Assembly: GCA_000231825.2 (NCBI GenBank)
Contig: JH720293.1
Coordinates: forward strand, 2,046,001-2,110,000
DNA from: Tetrahymena elliotti 4EA
Taxonomy: Eukaryota > Ciliophora > Oligohymenophorea > Hymenostomatida > Tetrahymenidae
Reading direction: 5' to 3'
Length of the DNA: 64,000 bases
Below the pieces are notes generated by a model. It ran no database searches. It saw only the letters and a program-made list of their open reading frames with translations, and was not told the DNA's origin. The translations under genes and the position numbers were made by a program. Below, piece after piece: positions 60,571 to 64,000 of this stretch (its first letter is position 1; every line of letters starts with the position of its first letter).

Positions 60571-62466
60571 TCAGAAGGCAGCTACTTATTCCTTAATTTT
60601 ATTGACGGTTTCGAAGTAAGGCAAAGCAGAACCACAGACCTTCTTGAAATCAAGAATATTGACTTCTTCATCTACTTTCTTGATTTCAACAGTAAATTCG
60701 AGAGGATTACTATCAGCATCAGCTCCAACGAACTTAATTTTATAGTATTTGTCAGAGGGTTCAGCCTTTTTACAGAATTCACCATGCTTCTTGAGCAAGT
60801 ACTTGAAGACATATTCAGCATCAGCAACGGTTTTTAATTAGGAAGTAGTTTCTTCATCCTTTTCAGCATCTCTTAATTCTCTTTTAACAGATAATAAATT
60901 GAAAGCCTAGTCAAGTCCTGCAAATTCTTCAACAGTATCGTTTCCAGATCTAAATTTGTTGGCACCAGCAAACACTATTAATAAAAATAAATAAATTAAT
61001 TAATTTAATTAGTTTTTTAAAGAAATAGAAAAATTAATATATAAGATTTAATTATTTACTCATGTTTCCACCTTCTTTGGCTTTTTCCTTAAGCTTTTAT
61101 TCCTATTTAACAAGTCTTTCCTTTTCAATAGCAGCTTGAACGGTATTGTATCTAACAAGGAATTATTTTTTAATTTCTTCAATAGAAGCAACTGGACCAT
61201 TGTACCAGGGATGGCTCTTAACTTCAGCAAGGGAAGGACGCTAAACTGCATCGTAAGCGAGGAGTGAGTTAATCAAGTCCATGAAGCTTTGGGAGAAGAA
61301 ACTATCAGAACCCTTGTTTTTCAAGTGAGCTTACCAGAAAGTATCATGTCTGTTGCTGTACAAGAGTTTGTAGTAGGGATCTTTGGGATCAGCCTTAGAG
61401 AAGGGAGGAGTACCTGCATACATAATGAAGAGAATGATTGCAGCAGCGAATAAATCAACGGAAGAACCACTATAAGGAAGCTTAGCATGAATTTCAGGGG
61501 CCATATAGCTTTCAGTACCAAGGCAAGTTTTAAGAAGACCGTTTCCATCTTTTCCTTCCATCAAAGTAGCAAAACCGAAATCAGCAACCTTGAGATTGAA
61601 TTAGTGATCGAAAAGAAGATTTTCAGGTTTTAAATCACGATGAGAAATGTTGTTATTGTGAAGATATTCTAAAGCTTCAATCAATTAATGGAAGTAGGCT
61701 CTAGCAACTTCTTCAGAGAAACGACCGCTGTTAGCAACGTATTCGAAAAGTTCACCACCAGCGCAGTATTCTAAAACAATACCTAAGGCTTCATAATTTT
61801 AACCATTCTTCTTGGTATAAGTACCGTTTTAAATGACTTCAACAAGGTTAACCAAGTTAGGATGATTGAGCTTTTACATAATACCAATTTCATGCTTCAA
61901 AGTCTTCATGTTAGAAGCTAAACTGTGGGTGCTTTTAAAAATCTTAACAGCAACTTATTGACCATTTTATGATGCTAATTTGACCTATTTTGTTAAATTA
62001 AAACAATTGATTGTTAATATGTAGAATAAGGCGTTAATGTGGTTTTATCTTTTATGAATTTTGTTGAACTCTTCCCTATTGGATAACAGAAGTTTGTTTA
62101 ATCATTTTGGGTTGATTAGTCATTTAAATTCTTTTGTTTTATCAATATTTTTAAAGGGTTAACTATGCAAAATTAAATTCATAGTTTCTACGTTTAGAAA
62201 TGAAATAGAAAAATTAACAAGAGCATTCCTAATAGATTAGATCAAACAAAACAAAAGATAGAAAAGAAGAAATAGCTTTTATAAAGTGAGACTCTATAAA
62301 ATAAAATAGAATTTTGTGAAAACCCTTGAAATTTAACTTGTAGATTTATCTTGGCTTAGAGTAGAACATTGAAAATAAAATTTTGAAGTTTTACCTTGGC
62401 ATGATAACCAGCACCAAGTGTTTTACCTAAAATGTAGTTATTTAAAGTAGCGTGCTTTTTGTTCAT
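60571..62466 (-). CDS. AMPK/CAMK-type serine/threonine kinase with C-terminal KA1-like domain (3 exons, 466 aa)
   Basis: Exons 62395-62466, 61060-61984, 60571-60974; 467 codons with TGA. Kinase domain residues about 10-275: glycine loop [15 protein letters not shown] (catalytic Lys), [31 protein letters not shown] and a final HPWY. The sequence is complete and predicted active. A basic helical linker ([17 protein letters not shown]) leads to a C-terminal domain, about residues 375-466, that resembles the kinase-associated KA1 fold ([27 protein letters not shown]), suggesting lipid or regulatory binding as in SNF1/MARK relatives. Intron 1 is long (410 nt) and separates the 24-codon first exon. 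Codon use is GC-richer than most neighbours. The substrate is unknown. A decayed copy of exon 1 lies at 59.6 kb. Confidence 0.9.
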
Positions 62467-64000
62467 TATTGTTTATTTAATTAATTGTTTCTTTTAATTT
62501 TTTTTTGTTTCCTTTTTTTCTAAGATTATAATTTATTATAAGGATATTTTGATGAACTTTTAAAAAGAAATCCTAACCTATAATATTTGTTTGATTCTAA
62601 CACTAATTGAAATGAGATGATTTCAAAAAATAAAATAGAACATAAACATTAATTATTCTTTAACCCTAAATTGCTGACCTTAATAACATAACTCACAATC
62701 TAATAATTTATCAAATAAACATACATACATAAAAACAAATAAATAAATAATCTTCTTCTTTTTCTCTCACTTTTTTTAAAGTATATATATATGAATTTAT
62801 TCAAGATAGCCACTTGATAAAAATAAAATCCAAATTTTGTAAATTTTATCTATTATATCTTTAATTATCAAACCCATAAACTGCATTTTGCTATTTTTTT
62901 TCTATGTTATTTTATTAATTCGCTCTAAAGTATTTTCGTCCATCTCTCAATCATTATCTAATTACTTACATACTTTATTTCTTTCACTCTCTATCTTCTT
63001 TTCATGCTTTTTAATAGAGCCTCTAGTTATTATTTTACCATTTTCATTTTAAAAAGTTTTTCTGAATTTTTTGTTGCTTTTCCTGATCGTAAATAATTTT
63101 TGTTATCAAGTGAATATAGACAAAATAAACTGTAATCATAAAATAAGAATTTGATTTTACAGCATAAAATTGTTTTAAAAAATATATCTTAAAAAAGAGT
63201 TTTAATCAGCAAAAAACAAGTTTTTGAGTGATAAGAAAATTTTAAGCTAAGAGGTGATGAGCAAAAACAGACTTTGTAATAATTTTTAGTGAAATAGATA
63301 GATTTTTTATCTATTGGAGTCTTGTGTATTTCAACCAAAAGTTGATATAATTAGTGTTAGATATATTTTTCAATCTTAATAAGGTAAAAAAGCTAAATCA
63401 ATCAAATGCAACTTAAATCAAAATTGAATTTTTCTATTTGATTATTTTTTTAAATGGTAAGACCTTTACTCTCTAATATAATTTTTATCTATTTTATACA
63501 TATCTACTAATATCACATCCATAAATAAAATAAAAAAATGATATTCTTTGTAATTCTAAATAAAAAATTATCCTATTTACAACTATACTCATAATTAAAG
63601 CTTTTAAAACAATATTTTAAGGATTTGCAAAATATTTTGAAATAATTTAAATTCGATAATCACCGATTTCTTAATTTAGGATTTATTTTATTTGATTTAC
63701 AAATTTAATCCCTCAAATCAAGAGGAAGAGAACTATCACCAATAGAAATTTCTGATAGGAATAGATAACAAACAACTTTAGTTTATATATTCTCAAAATT
63801 TAATAAAAAATTCTTTAGCTATACCTACCAATCACAATTTAATTAATAATTTGCTGAATGAAAAAATGCATGTCTATTATAATAACTTGATATTATTAGT
63901 TACCTAGAGGAAAAGTATATTTATTTTTCATGAATTTGCTTTTATATTAAATTAAAATACTAATATCCATCAAAAAAAAAGGAAAATTAAATTTAGAAAA
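62467..64000. other. Intergenic to window end, no gene seen
   Basis: About 1.5 kb, AT-rich, with the promoter of the kinase gene at its left edge. No telomeric repeat, tRNA or convincing coding exon was recognised up to the edge of the window. Confidence 0.55.

Noticed and set aside
1..64000. CRISPR arrays, bacterial operons, ribosome binding sites, insertion sequences, viral genes
   Set aside because: No regularly spaced repeats, transposase, integrase, capsid or polymerase motifs were seen; introns and the ciliate code mark the whole window as eukaryotic.

Overview
The window is macronuclear-type DNA from a ciliate, almost certainly Tetrahymena (T. thermophila or a close relative). TAA and TAG read as glutamine inside every recognisable gene, including at conserved Gln positions of an uncoupling-protein signature, and TGA is the only stop. 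The DNA is very AT-rich, introns are short AT-rich GT...AG introns, and the acyl-CoA reductase/acyltransferase fusion near 46.7-50.7 kb matches the architecture of the known Tetrahymena protein FARAT. Because standard-code translation breaks at TAA/TAG, gene models here were built by hand. For every model the summed exon lengths are divisible by three, and the frame stays open to a TGA.

Layout: 17 protein genes, 14 on the minus strand and 3 on the plus strand. 0.3-4.1 kb: an archaeal-type alanyl-tRNA synthetase. 5.6-8.4 kb: a secreted repeat protein ending in a beta/gamma-crystallin domain, like mucocyst cargo. 9.7-12.3 kb: a Pumilio/PUF RNA-binding protein with a Gln/Asn-rich tail. 12.8-13.6 kb: a small Q-rich hypothetical. 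15.3 kb: a free-standing H/ACA snoRNA on the minus strand. 16.1-17.6 kb: a mitochondrial uncoupling protein homologue (+). 18.3-20.6 kb: a TPR protein. 21.3-23.15 kb: a mitochondrially targeted all-helical repeat protein. 23.4-32.9 kb: two large Q/N-rich proteins, the second 1816 aa with an N-terminal TPR-like region. 34.2-38.8 kb: a 1447-aa cyclic-nucleotide-binding protein (+). 39.6-43.9 kb: a Q/N-rich protein with a duplicated WNHIE motif. 44.2-46.1 kb: a coiled-coil protein. 46.7-50.7 kb: FARAT, the ether-lipid enzyme fusion. 52.4-54.75 kb: an Aurora-like kinase with a long coiled-coil tail. 55.8-57.6 kb: another Q/N-rich protein. 58.6-59.2 kb: a Qc-SNARE (+). 59.6 kb: a frameshifted relic of a kinase first exon. 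60.6-62.5 kb: an AMPK/CAMK-type kinase, the intact relative of that relic.

The genes do not form an operon or obvious pathway cluster, as expected for a ciliate macronuclear chromosome. Themes are translation and RNA biology (AlaRS, PUF, snoRNA), mitochondria (UCP, helical-repeat protein), secretion and membranes (crystallin-domain cargo, SNARE, FARAT) and signalling (two kinases, CNB protein). Five long proteins are dominated by Gln/Asn tracts, much of the Gln encoded by TAA/TAG. The most useful observations are the archaeal-type AlaRS, the H/ACA snoRNA, base-paired elements in the first FARAT intron and at 39.3 kb, the kinase exon relic, and an uncharacterised duplicated motif.
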